This document shows, one piece after another, positions 7,983 through 16,643 of a DNA stretch of 43,529 nt (the stretch's first letter is position 1; each line of letters starts with the position of its first letter). Position numbers and translations under genes: made by a program. This DNA comes from Massilia sp. ZL223 (GTDB taxonomy: Bacteria; Pseudomonadota; Gammaproteobacteria; Burkholderiales; Burkholderiaceae_D): the NCBI RefSeq assembly GCF_018119395.1, contig NZ_JAGPWD010000046.1, positions 1 to 43,529 on the forward strand, given 5' to 3'. Under the pieces are notes generated by a model, which did no database searches, was not told the DNA's origin, and worked only from the letters and a program-made list of their open reading frames with translations.

Positions 7983-10265
7983 ATGAACGCCACCACCACC
8001 TCGTCCACGAGCACCGCTTCCCTCTCCTCCAGCAACGTCCGTACCGCCAGCCTGAGCAGCGTCGCGTCGGCGGCGAAACTGCTGAGCTCGAAAGGCACCG
8101 AAACCGATTCAGGCTTCCAGATCGACATGGAATTCTCGACCGTGATGGCCCGGGGCCAGGGCGTGGTCTACGTCACGGACGGCGCGGTCCAGACCGTGGT
8201 CGACCGGATGACCGGCAAGCAGGCCATCCGCATCGTCGGCGCCACCGAAACGCTCGCGGTCCCGGTGAGCCAGCTGCAGTTGTCGGGCAATCACGTCATC
8301 CTGGAAGCCAGCGGCCTGAGCGCCGGCCGCACCTATCACGTGTACATGGCCGACGGCGTCCTGCTCGACGCCGCGCTGCTCGCCTACACCGGCATCACGG
8401 TGCCGGGTACGGTCAGCTTCGCGCCGCCCGACCGCAGCGCGGACACGGCCGCCCCGGCGCTCGAGGGGATCAGTTTCGATGGTTCGACCCTGGACGCCGC
8501 CCACGACCTGGTGGCGACCCTCCGCTTTTCCGAAGCCGTACGCGAAAGCGGCCTGCTGGACGCCATCTATGCCAGCGATGCCGACCTGTCCGGACTGGCC
8601 AGCAGCGACGGCGGCAAGACCTGGACCGTCACCCTGAGCCTGCCCGATGGGATCGAGGAGCCGGCCCTGGGCGTCTTTGGCGTCAACATGGGCAATGTGC
8701 GCGACCTAGCCGGCAATGCCGGCGCCGGCTTCGAGCCGCTGCCGGCCTACGCGGTCAACATGGCCAGCTCCTTCCTGTATGTCTACGACGACGGCCAGGA
8801 TCCAACCGACGGCCTGATCAGCGACGCCAATTCGCGTTCCGTCGGCGGCGTCTTCTTCGGCGATTTTGCGGATCCGGAACAGAACTTCGAACTGAGCATC
8901 GGCGGCGTCCCGATCGGCAACGCCGACATCCAGTTCCACCAGCTGGGCGGCGCCCTGTACTGGGTGTACGACGGCGAGGAATACTGGACCGAGGGCGTCC
9001 ACGACATCGTCGTCCGGGCCACCAAGGCCGGCGGCGAGATCCTGGTGATGAACAAGCAGGTCACCGTCGACGGCACCGGTCCGCTCGTGACCGTCTCGCC
9101 GGCCTCGGCCCCGCCGGACCAGCTCCCGCCCGACTTCGACGTCGCGGGCACGCTGGTGATCGAGTTCGACGAAGCCGTGTACTTCAACGACGAATCGCCG
9201 CGCATCGAGGTCCACACGCGCGTGGGCGAAGCCTATCCGGTCACCACCTATATTCCCATCAGCGAACTGAACCTGTCTCCCGACCGCAAGATCCTGACGA
9301 TCCCGGCGGACCAGCATCGCCTGATGACGAACGCGAACGTGATGCTGTTCCTATACGACGTCGCCGACATGGCCGGCAATTCCCTGCGCAGCGAGGGGCT
9401 CTCGTTCAACACGGTCGGCCTGGATACGGCCGCGCCGGTGGCCGTGGACGCCTGGGCCCAGGGCTACAGCGCCGGCACGCTGGGCACCGGCGACTCGGTC
9501 CGCTTCACCATCCGCTTCAACGAATCCGTCACCCTGTTCGGCGACCAGGAACGCTATGTCACCATGAGCAACGGCGGCCGCGCCGTCCTGGAAGGCGCCA
9601 GCGCGGATTGGCAGGAGCTGAGCTTCCGCTACACCGTTCAGGCGGGCGATGCGGACGAAAACTATCTCGGCATCGGCGACCTCGGCGGACTGGCCAAGCA
9701 GCTGAAGGATGCGCACGGCAACGTCCTGACCGACGCCTATATCGACTTCGGCGCGCTCTACCTGTCCGGCTACGGCAGCTTCCACGTCGACCAGACCGCG
9801 CCCGGCGCCCTGGCCCTGCCGGTCATCGCGGCCGGCAGCGACAGCGGCATCATCGGCGACGCCATCACGCGCATCGCCCGGCCGCTCATCCAGGGCACGG
9901 GCGCCGAAGCCAACGCCCGCATCCACATCGAGATCGACGGCCAGGAAGTCGAGAGCTATGTCCGCGCCGGCTACGACGGCAAGTGGAGCTGGATGCCTTC
10001 CCTAGACCTGGCGGTCGGTGCGCATACGCTGAAGTTCTGGCAGGAAGACGACGCCGGACTGGCCGGCGCCAAGACGGCGCTCGGCGTCTCCATCGAAGGC
10101 ATCCTGGCGCCGCTGCTGGTGGTCGCGGGCGGCCTTGCCCTATCCACCGCCTCCAGCGTGACCAGCAGCCCCGCTACCGACGGCGGCGTCACGCCCACGG
10201 CCATCGACAACCCGCTGGACCAGGTGACGATCGTCGGCTCGGTCCAGCCCGGCTTCGGCCAATAG
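7983..10265 (+). CDS. Large Ig-like repeat protein of unknown function
   Basis: I do not recognise a specific family for the whole 760-residue protein. It begins with a Ser/Thr/Ala-rich leader (MNATTTSSTSTASLSSSN) lacking a positively charged Sec signal. At least three or four beta-sandwich modules follow. Each starts near a D-T-A-A-P motif (about residues 150, 360, 480, 600) and includes phrases such as VRFTIRFNESVTLFG and VRDLAGNAG, typical of bacterial Ig-like folds. The last module (DQTAPGALALPVIAAGSDSG...) resembles the Big_13 type. The tail has a short hydrophobic stretch (LLVVAGGLALSTA) then a Pro/Gly-rich end. It is acidic, cysteine-poor and suited to the cell surface or secretion. 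It stands alone, with no visible secretion gene beside it; type I export is possible but no RTX nonapeptides are seen. Confidence 0.8.
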   Translation: MNATTTSSTSTASLSSSNVRTASLSSVASAAKLLSSKGTETDSGFQIDMEFSTVMARGQGVVYVTDGAVQTVVDRMTGKQAIRIVGATETLAVPVSQLQLSGNHVILEASGLSAGRTYHVYMADGVLLDAALLAYTGITVPGTVSFAPPDRSADTAAPALEGISFDGSTLDAAHDLVATLRFSEAVRESGLLDAIYASDADLSGLASSDGGKTWTVTLSLPDGIEEPALGVFGVNMGNVRDLAGNAGAGFEPLPAYAVNMASSFLYVYDDGQDPTDGLISDANSRSVGGVFFGDFADPEQNFELSIGGVPIGNADIQFHQLGGALYWVYDGEEYWTEGVHDIVVRATKAGGEILVMNKQVTVDGTGPLVTVSPASAPPDQLPPDFDVAGTLVIEFDEAVYFNDESPRIEVHTRVGEAYPVTTYIPISELNLSPDRKILTIPADQHRLMTNANVMLFLYDVADMAGNSLRSEGLSFNTVGLDTAAPVAVDAWAQGYSAGTLGTGDSVRFTIRFNESVTLFGDQERYVTMSNGGRAVLEGASADWQELSFRYTVQAGDADENYLGIGDLGGLAKQLKDAHGNVLTDAYIDFGALYLSGYGSFHVDQTAPGALALPVIAAGSDSGIIGDAITRIARPLIQGTGAEANARIHIEIDGQEVESYVRAGYDGKWSWMPSLDLAVGAHTLKFWQEDDAGLAGAKTALGVSIEGILAPLLVVAGGLALSTASSVTSSPATDGGVTPTAIDNPLDQVTIVGSVQPGFGQ

Positions 10266-10271
10266 GAAGGC

Positions 10272-11210
10272 TCAGGGCCAGTCGAGCGCGAGTCCGCTGG
10301 CGAAGCTGCGCTCTTCCCCGCTCAGCGGGTCGGGGAAGCTGATCGAGCGCGCCAGCAGCTGCAGCGGCGCGCTGAAGTCGTCGCCCTTGCAGGGCAGCGC
10401 CACCGGATAGAAGGCGTCGTTCAGGATGGGCGCGCCGAGCGCGGCCAGGTGCAGGCGCAGCTGGTGCTTGCGCCCGGTGTGCGGGTGCAGGCGGTAGCGC
10501 GCAACAATGCCGCGACGCTCGATCAGTTCGATCAGGGTTTCCGAATTCGGCTCGCCTTCCACCTCTTCGCTGATGAAAAACTGCTCGGCGCCGTCCCGCA
10601 TGCGGCTGCGGTAGGTGAAGGGGAAGTCCCTGCCCTCGATGACGCCCGCCAGGGCTTCATAGGTCTTCTTCACCACGCGCTTCTGGAACATCGACTGGTA
10701 GGCCCCGCGCGTGTCCGGGTTGTGCGAGAAGATCACCACGCCCGCGGTCTCGCGGTCCAGGCGGTGGATCGGCACCAGGTGCGGCAGGCCGTAGCGGCGC
10801 TTGAGGCGCACCAGCAGGGTCTCCTTGAGGAAGCGCCCGGTCGGGATGGTCGGCAGGAAGTGGGGTTTGTCGGCCACCAGCAGGTGCTCGTCCAGGTGGA
10901 TCACCCGCTCCTCGAAGGGAATCGGGGTCTCGGGCTGCTCCAGCTCGCGGTAATACCAGATGCGCATGCCCTGGCGCACCGGGGTGTCGGCGCGCAGCGG
11001 CTCGCCCCTGGCGTCGACGATCTCGCCGCGCGCCAGGCGCGCCGCCCAGGAATCAATCGTCACATCGGGATAGCGCTCCGCCAGGAAGCGCAGCATGCCG
11101 CCGGCGCGCGTTTCAGTCAGCCACAGATAGCTGGGCGAGACCCCGTCGCGCACCGGCAGGGGCACGTAGGCATTGGCTTCGGCCTGGCGCCCCTTCCTTC
11201 CACTACCCAT
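10272..11210 (-). CDS. RluA-family RNA pseudouridine synthase
   Basis: This enzyme isomerises uridine to pseudouridine in rRNA or tRNA. The 312-residue product carries the catalytic motif HRLDRETAGV with the catalytic Asp at 152, the ERVIHLDEHLLVADKP block, and HPHTGRKHQLRLHLAALGAPI near the C terminus, all hallmarks of the RluA/COG0564 group. The exact RNA target cannot be told from sequence. It lies 13 bp downstream of the M48 protease gene on the same strand, so the two are probably cotranscribed. It converges with the Ig-like gene, whose stop is only 6 bp away. Confidence 0.9.
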   Translation of the reverse strand: MGSGRKGRQAEANAYVPLPVRDGVSPSYLWLTETRAGGMLRFLAERYPDVTIDSWAARLARGEIVDARGEPLRADTPVRQGMRIWYYRELEQPETPIPFEERVIHLDEHLLVADKPHFLPTIPTGRFLKETLLVRLKRRYGLPHLVPIHRLDRETAGVVIFSHNPDTRGAYQSMFQKRVVKKTYEALAGVIEGRDFPFTYRSRMRDGAEQFFISEEVEGEPNSETLIELIERRGIVARYRLHPHTGRKHQLRLHLAALGAPILNDAFYPVALPCKGDDFSAPLQLLARSISFPDPLSGEERSFASGLALDWP

Positions 11211-11223
11211 TACCCATTCCTGT

Positions 11224-12141
11224 TCAGCGCAAGGCCACGTTGGTGCGGTAAGGCGGCAGCTTGGCCGCGCTGGTGCCCTTGGTGCGCGCGTACAGCGGCA
11301 GCAGCACGTTCATGTGCGACTCGATGTCGGCGATGCGGGTCTCGCCGCCCGGGTGGGTCGACAGGATCTCGAGCGGGGTGCGCTTGCCCAGGGCCGCCAT
11401 CTTGCGCCACAGGGCGATGCCGGCGCGCGGGTCGTAGCCCGCGCGCGCCGAGATGTCCAGGCCCACCAGGTCGGCTTCGCGTTCCTCGTCGCGCGAGAAC
11501 TTCAGCACCAGCATCTGGCCGGCGTAGTTGGCGACCGTGCCGGTGATGTTGGGGTCGATCCCGAAGATGCCCGAGATCAGGGCGCCGCCGACGCGCGCGC
11601 CGATGCCGGTCAGGCTCGACTTGGCCATGCGCTCGCGCCCGTGCTCGCGCAGCGCGTGCGCGATCTCGTGGCCCATGACGGCCGCCACTTCGTCGTCGGT
11701 CAGCTTGAGCGAGCTCAGGATGCCGGTGAAGAAGCCGATCCGGCCGCCCGGCATGCAGAAGGCGTTCACCTGGTTGGCGTCGATCAGGTTGACCTGCCAC
11801 TGCCACTGGGCGGCGTTCTGGTTCCAGCGCGGCGCATGCGGAATGATGCGCTGGGCGATGGCGCGCAGGCGCTTCACTTCCGGATGCGAATCCGGCAGCA
11901 GCACGCCCTTCTGCTGGGCTTCGCCCATCATGGTGGTGTACTGCTGGGCCGCGGCTTCGTTCAGCTGCTCTTCCGGGATCAGGACCCGGGTGCGCGACAG
12001 CGGCTTGACGCGGATGCCGTCCTGGACCTCGGTCTGCTGGCGGGAGTCCTGCGCCGCCGCGGGAGCGACGGGCATGGCGCCAACGACGCCCGCCAGCGAC
12101 AGGCACATTACGAGTTGTTTTAGTTTCTTCATGTTCATCAT
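11224..12141 (-). CDS. Periplasmic M48-family zinc metalloprotease
   Basis: The 305-residue product starts with a Sec signal peptide (hydrophobic core LVMCLSLAGVVGAMPVAPA, cleavage near AAAQ, residue 31). It carries the zinc-protease motif HEIAH at 158-162 followed by the third ligand Glu222 in SRDEEREADLVGLD. This matches the M48 family (LoiP/YcaL-like) that degrades misfolded envelope proteins. Three Met codons lie close together (12141, 12138, 12132); the first was taken without strong ribosome-site evidence. The downstream pseudouridine synthase starts 13 bp after its stop. Substrate specificity is unknown. Confidence 0.9.
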   Translation of the reverse strand: MMNMKKLKQLVMCLSLAGVVGAMPVAPAAAQDSRQQTEVQDGIRVKPLSRTRVLIPEEQLNEAAAQQYTTMMGEAQQKGVLLPDSHPEVKRLRAIAQRIIPHAPRWNQNAAQWQWQVNLIDANQVNAFCMPGGRIGFFTGILSSLKLTDDEVAAVMGHEIAHALREHGRERMAKSSLTGIGARVGGALISGIFGIDPNITGTVANYAGQMLVLKFSRDEEREADLVGLDISARAGYDPRAGIALWRKMAALGKRTPLEILSTHPGGETRIADIESHMNVLLPLYARTKGTSAAKLPPYRTNVALR

Positions 12142-12274
12142 CGATAGGCTGTTTTTGGCAGCTCTATCCTCTCAGAAAGTAAACGGGACGAGCAACACGC
12201 TCAACGGTGCCCATCATCGCGCACGGCCTGAGCACGAACAAGCCGCCACCGCACATAAAGTGTAAGAAGCTGTT

Positions 12275-12898
12275 TCAGCTCGCCGGTACCGGTTTTACTT
12301 TCTTGCGCAGACGGAACACCGCCAGGCTGCCGCGCAGGTTGGGCAGCACCGTCACCGGCTTGCCCTCGGCCAGCGCCACGCACTCCAGCACTTCCAGGCC
12401 ACACTCTTCCGCCAGTTCCTGGAAGTCATAGATGGTGGCGCAGCGCACGTTGGGCGTGTCGTACCACTGGTAGGGCAGCGCACGCGAGACCGGCATGCGG
12501 CCCTTGAGCAGGGCCAGGCGATGCGGCCAGTGGGCGAAATTCGGGAAGGAGACGATGGCTTCGTGGCCCACGCGCACGATATCGCGCAACAGCGCTTCCA
12601 CGTGCTGCATCATCTGCAGCGAGGACAGGCACAGCACGGTGTCGAAGGCATTGTCGCCGAACAGGCCCAGGCCCTCTTCCATGTCGTGCTGGATCACGTT
12701 GATGCCGCGCCTGGTGCTTTCCAGGACCTTGTCGTCGGCGATCTCGATGCCGTAGCCGGTGCAGCGCTTGTCCAGCTCCAGGTAGCGCAGCATGGCGCCG
12801 TCGCCGCAGCCGACGTCGAGCACGTGGGCGCCTTCCTTCACCCAGTGGGCGATGAAGGCCAGGTCGGGACGCAGGGCGTTGAGTTCCTTGAAGTTCAT
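12275..12898 (-). CDS. metW: Methionine biosynthesis protein MetW
   Basis: MetW is a SAM-methyltransferase-fold protein that accompanies MetX and, in species studied, is needed for full homoserine acyltransferase activity. The 207-residue product has the SAM loop VLDVGCGDGAMLRYL and the family block SFPNFAHWPHRLALLKGRMP. Its start at 12898 overlaps the metX stop by 4 bp (ATGA), implying translational coupling. The same frame is open through metX, but that extension is an out-of-frame reading of metX. Confidence 0.94.
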   Translation of the reverse strand: MNFKELNALRPDLAFIAHWVKEGAHVLDVGCGDGAMLRYLELDKRCTGYGIEIADDKVLESTRRGINVIQHDMEEGLGLFGDNAFDTVLCLSSLQMMQHVEALLRDIVRVGHEAIVSFPNFAHWPHRLALLKGRMPVSRALPYQWYDTPNVRCATIYDFQELAEECGLEVLECVALAEGKPVTVLPNLRGSLAVFRLRKKVKPVPAS

Positions 12899-14046
12899 GC
12901 GCCCTCCCCGGCGAATTCCTGGGCGATGCGGTCGTAGTAGGCGCGCACCACGTTCATGTAGCGAGGATCTTCCAGCAGGAAGGCGTCGTGGCCGTGCGGC
13001 GCGTCGATCTCGGCATAGGTGACCTTGCGCCGGTTCGATACCAGCGCCTCGACGATCTCGCGGCTGCGCTCGGGCGAGAAGCGCCAGTCGGTGGTGAAGG
13101 ACGCGAGCAGGAACTGGGCGCGGGTGCCGGCCAGGGCTTTGGCCAGGTCGCCGCCGTGCTCGCGCGCCGGGTCGAAGTAGTCGAGCGCCTTGGTGATGAG
13201 CAGGTAGGTGTTGGCGTCGAAGTATTCCGAGAACTTGTCGCCCTGGTAGCGCAGGTAGGATTCGATCTCGAAGTCGATGCCGAAGTCGAACTTGTAGTCG
13301 TCGCTCTCCGCGGCGTTGCGCAGCTTGCGGCCGAACTTCTCCGCCATGTCGTCGTTCGACAGGTAGGTGATGTGGCCGACCATGCGCGCCACCTTGAGGC
13401 CGTTCTTCGGCACCACGTTGTGCTCGTAGAAGTCGCCGCCGCGGTAGTCCGGGTCGGTCAGGATGGCCTGGCGCGCGACGTCGTTGAAGGCGATGTTCTG
13501 GGCCGAGAGCTTGGGCGTGGAGGCGATCACGATGCAGTGGCGCAGGCGCTCCGGGAACAGGATGCTCCAGGACAGGGCCTGCATGCCGCCCAGCGAGCCG
13601 CCCATGACGGCGGCGAACTGCTCGATGCCGAGCCGGTCGGCCAGGCGCGCCTGGGCCGCCACCCAGTCTTCCACCGTCACCACCGGGAAGGCGGCGCCGT
13701 AAGGCTTGCCGGTGGCCGGGTTGGTGTGCATCGGGCCGGTCGAGCCGAAGCAGGAACCCAGGTTGTTGATGCCGATGACGAAGAAGCGGTTGGTGTCGAC
13801 CGGCTTGCCGGGGCCGACCATGTTGTCCCACCAGCCGGCGCTCTTCGGGTTGTTGGCGTACATGCCGGCCACGTGGTGCGAGGCGTTGAGCGCGTGGCAG
13901 ATCAGGACGGCGTTCGACTTGTCGGCATTCAGCGTGCCGTAGGTTTCGTACATCAGCGTGTAGTCGCCGAGCTGTGCGCCGCTTTGCAGGCGCAGCGGCT
14001 CAGGGAAGTGCATCGCCTGCGGTGTGACTATTCCAAGAGATCCCAT
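12895..14046 (-). CDS. metX: Homoserine O-acyltransferase MetX
   Basis: MetX acylates homoserine at the entry to methionine synthesis by a ping-pong mechanism on an alpha/beta-hydrolase fold. The 383-residue product has the nucleophile elbow GGSLGGMQ (Ser151), the oxyanion segment CHALNASHH, and the catalytic His in HGHDAFLLEDPRY. Many MetX proteins that pair with MetW use succinyl-CoA rather than acetyl-CoA; sequence reading alone does not settle which donor is used here. metW overlaps its 3' end, and ptsI ends 40 bp upstream on the same strand. Confidence 0.94.
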   Translation of the reverse strand: MGSLGIVTPQAMHFPEPLRLQSGAQLGDYTLMYETYGTLNADKSNAVLICHALNASHHVAGMYANNPKSAGWWDNMVGPGKPVDTNRFFVIGINNLGSCFGSTGPMHTNPATGKPYGAAFPVVTVEDWVAAQARLADRLGIEQFAAVMGGSLGGMQALSWSILFPERLRHCIVIASTPKLSAQNIAFNDVARQAILTDPDYRGGDFYEHNVVPKNGLKVARMVGHITYLSNDDMAEKFGRKLRNAAESDDYKFDFGIDFEIESYLRYQGDKFSEYFDANTYLLITKALDYFDPAREHGGDLAKALAGTRAQFLLASFTTDWRFSPERSREIVEALVSNRRKVTYAEIDAPHGHDAFLLEDPRYMNVVRAYYDRIAQEFAGEGA

Positions 14047-14086
14047 GAAGGTGTTTCGCGTGTTTTTATGTGGTGCGGAGAGTGCG

Positions 14087-15856
14087 TTAAAGCGCTTGCA
14101 GCTGCTCGACGGCCGCGGCGATCTCGCCCGGTTCCACCGAGCGCAGGATGCGCCGGGTGCGGCTGGTGATGGCGTTCAGGTCGCAGTTCAGGATTTCCTG
14201 CTTCACCGAGAGGATCTGCGCCGGGTGCATCGAGAATTCGCGCAGCCCCATGCCCAGCAGCAGGCGGGTGAGCTTGACGTCGCCGGCCATCTCGCCGCAG
14301 ACCGCCACGTCCAGCCCGGCCTTGTGGCCGGTGGCGATGGTGTTGGCGATCAGCTGCAGCACCGCCGGGTGCAGCGGATTGTACAGGTGCGCCACCTCGT
14401 AGTCGACCCGGTCGATGGCCAGGGTGTACTGGATCAGGTCGTTGGTGCCGATCGAGAGGAAGTCCATGCGCTTGACGAACATCGGCAGCGCCAGCGCGGC
14501 GGCCGGGATCTCGATCATGGCGCCGACCTCGATCCCCTCGTCGAACTTGAGCTTGTCTTCGCGCAGGCGCGCCTTGGCCTGCTCGAGCAGGTTCAGGGTC
14601 TGGTCGATCTCGAAGGCGTGCGCCAGCATCGGGATCAGGATGCGCACCGGTCCGAAAGCCGAGGCCCTGAGGATGGCGCGCAGCTGCGTCAGGAACAGCT
14701 GCGGCTCGGCCAGGCAGTAGCGGATCGCGCGCAGGCCCAGGGCCGGGTTGAGCGCGGTGTGCTCGGTCGGGTCGAGCGGCTTGTCGGCGCCCACGTCCAG
14801 GGTGCGGATGGTCACCGGGCGGCCCTTCATCGCCAGCACCGCCTTGCGGTACTGCTCGAACTGCTCGTCCTCGCCCGGGATCTGCAGGCCTTGCGCGCCG
14901 CGTCCCATGAACAGGAATTCGGAACGGAACAGGCCCACGCCGTTGGCGCCGGCTTCCAGCGCGGCCGGGCAGTCGTCCGGCAGCTCGATGTTGGCCAGCA
15001 GCGTGATGGCGGTGCCGTCCTTGGTCACCGCCGGGGTCTTCTTGAGCTTGAGCAGGCGCTTGCGCGCCTTGATCAGGGCGTTCTGGCGCGCGCGGTACTG
15101 CTCCAGCACCAGCTGGCTCGGATTGCAGATCACCACGCCGGCGTCGCCGTCGATGATGACCCAGTCGTCCTGCTCGATCAGGCGCGAGGCCTGGCTCATG
15201 CCCACCGCCGCCGGGATGTCGAGCGAGCGCGCGACGATCGCGGTGTGCGAGTTCTGGCCGCCGACGTCGGTGACGAAGCCGATGAAGGAGCGCGGGCCAC
15301 CGTCGCGGTCGCGGAAGGCCAGCATGTCGGCCGGCGAGATGTCGTGGGCCACCACGATCATCTGGGGCGGCGCCTGGTCCTCGCCGGCGAACACCGGCGG
15401 CACGCTCAGCGCGGTGCCCAGCAGGACCTTGAGCACGCGCTCGGCCACCTGCTGGATGTCGTGCTTGCGCTCGCGCAGGTACTCGTCCTCGATCTCGTCG
15501 AACTGGCGCGAGAGCTCGTCGATCTGGGTCACCAGCGCCCATTCGGCGTTGTAGTGGCGCGAGCGGATGATGTCGAGCGGCGCCTCCGAGATCATCGGGT
15601 CGGACAGGATCAGCGCGTGGACGTCGATGAAGGCGCCCAGCTCGGTGGGGGCGTCCTTGGGCAGGTCGGTCCACAGCTCCTGCAGGTCGCGGTGCACCTC
15701 GGCGATGGCGTCCTGCAGGCGGCGCACCTCGGCCTCGACCTGCTCTTCCGGCACCAGGTAGTGCTTGACGTCGAGCGCGGCCGGGGTAAGCTTGTGGGCG
15801 CGCCCGATCGAGATCCCGCGCGATACCGGAATGCCGTGGAGCGTGAACGATGCCAT
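14087..15856 (-). CDS. ptsI: PTS enzyme I (phosphoenolpyruvate-protein phosphotransferase)
   Basis: Enzyme I takes phosphate from phosphoenolpyruvate and passes it to HPr. The 589-residue product has the phospho-His motif GGQNSHTAIVARS (His204), the PEP-binding barrel with VGLFRSEFLFMGR, and the C-terminal CGEMAGDVKLTRLLLGMG block. The start at 15856 gives MASFTLHGIPVSRGISIG, the standard amino terminus; the longer open frame overlaps ptsH. It follows ptsH after 41 bp in the order EIIA-ptsH-ptsI. No sugar-specific EIIB or EIIC lies nearby, so a regulatory or shared phosphotransfer role is likely. Confidence 0.96.
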   Translation of the reverse strand: MASFTLHGIPVSRGISIGRAHKLTPAALDVKHYLVPEEQVEAEVRRLQDAIAEVHRDLQELWTDLPKDAPTELGAFIDVHALILSDPMISEAPLDIIRSRHYNAEWALVTQIDELSRQFDEIEDEYLRERKHDIQQVAERVLKVLLGTALSVPPVFAGEDQAPPQMIVVAHDISPADMLAFRDRDGGPRSFIGFVTDVGGQNSHTAIVARSLDIPAAVGMSQASRLIEQDDWVIIDGDAGVVICNPSQLVLEQYRARQNALIKARKRLLKLKKTPAVTKDGTAITLLANIELPDDCPAALEAGANGVGLFRSEFLFMGRGAQGLQIPGEDEQFEQYRKAVLAMKGRPVTIRTLDVGADKPLDPTEHTALNPALGLRAIRYCLAEPQLFLTQLRAILRASAFGPVRILIPMLAHAFEIDQTLNLLEQAKARLREDKLKFDEGIEVGAMIEIPAAALALPMFVKRMDFLSIGTNDLIQYTLAIDRVDYEVAHLYNPLHPAVLQLIANTIATGHKAGLDVAVCGEMAGDVKLTRLLLGMGLREFSMHPAQILSVKQEILNCDLNAITSRTRRILRSVEPGEIAAAVEQLQAL

Positions 15857-15897
15857 CGAGGGTCCCGTATGGCGGGCGGCAGCCGCTTCGCGCGGCA

Positions 15898-16167
15898 TTA
15901 CTCGCCTTCGCCGAACTTGTCGTTGATCAGGCCGGCGAGCGCGGTGACGCACTGCTGCTCGTCCGGGCCATCCGCTTCCAGCAGCACCTTGGCGCCCTTG
16001 CCGGCGGCCAGCATCATGACGCCCATGATCGACTTGGCGTTGATGCGGCGGCCGTTGCGGGTCAGCCAGACGTCGCTCTGGAACTTCGCGGCCAGCTGCG
16101 TGAATTTGGCGGAAGCGCGGGCATGCAGCCCCAGCTTGTTGATGATCTCAAGTTCCTGTTGAATCAT
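15898..16167 (-). CDS. ptsH: Phosphocarrier protein HPr
   Basis: HPr carries phosphate between enzyme I and EIIA proteins. The 89-residue product shows the phosphorylated His15 in GLHARAS and the regulatory Ser46 in AKSIMGVMML, so it could also be a target of HPr kinase, known in many betaproteobacteria. It lies between the EIIA gene (67 bp upstream) and ptsI (41 bp downstream). Length and motifs are canonical. Confidence 0.96.
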   Translation of the reverse strand: MIQQELEIINKLGLHARASAKFTQLAAKFQSDVWLTRNGRRINAKSIMGVMMLAAGKGAKVLLEADGPDEQQCVTALAGLINDKFGEGE

Positions 16168-16234
16168 ATTCTCGATGTCGTTGTTCTAGTAAGGAGTGCG
16201 CGCGGTCCGCCAGGGCGCGCACCGGTGCGCCGCT

Positions 16235-16642
16235 TCAGCTCGACCCTACCCGGATGCGGTTGTCCACCCGTACCGCGCCGTTCTGGGCGCCGGCCAGGGC
16301 CATCTCCACCACCACGTCGAGCGTGTCGCGGCGGTAGGTGATCGCGCGCAGCAGCATGGGCAGGCTGATGCCGGCGATGATTTCCACGTGGCCGGCGTCG
16401 GCCAGCGAATTGCAGCAGTTGGACGGGGTGCCGCCCTTGATATCGGTGATCACCAGCACGCCGTCGCCCTCGTCCAGGCGTGCGATCGCTTCCTTGGCGA
16501 GGCAGTTGACCTCGCCCAGGTCCTGGTCGGCGGTCACGTCGATCGCCTCGAAACGCTCGGTCGGGCCGCGAAACACATGCGCGACCGCCGCGATGAATGC
16601 CTGGCCCAGCGGCGCGTGGGTCATCAAGAGTATGCCTACCAT
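16235..16642 (-). CDS. Mannose-family PTS EIIA component
   Basis: The 135-residue product is a stand-alone EIIA(Man)-type domain. Its phospho-acceptor is probably His9 in MVGILLMTHAPLG, and VLVITDIKGGTPSNC is the family's nucleotide-like loop. In betaproteobacteria such EIIA proteins occur beside ptsH-ptsI without a cognate permease and are thought to be regulatory. It begins 1 bp after the gshB stop, so it is almost certainly translated from the gshB message. The tail DNRIRVGSS is slightly degenerate, but the domain is complete. Confidence 0.92.
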   Translation of the reverse strand: MVGILLMTHAPLGQAFIAAVAHVFRGPTERFEAIDVTADQDLGEVNCLAKEAIARLDEGDGVLVITDIKGGTPSNCCNSLADAGHVEIIAGISLPMLLRAITYRRDTLDVVVEMALAGAQNGAVRVDNRIRVGSS

Positions 16643-16643
16643 G

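Noticed and set aside
7844..10342. 832-codon plus-strand frame overlapping the Ig-like gene
   Set aside because: Arg/Pro-rich out-of-frame reading; the overlapping 760-residue frame shows coherent Ig-like modules.
14047..14086. SAM-type riboswitch before metX
   Set aside because: The gap to ptsI is only 40 bp and holds no such structure.
14024..16162. 712-codon plus-strand frame opposite ptsI and ptsH
   Set aside because: Antisense to two genes with canonical active sites; composition is His/Gln/Arg-rich as in other shadow frames.
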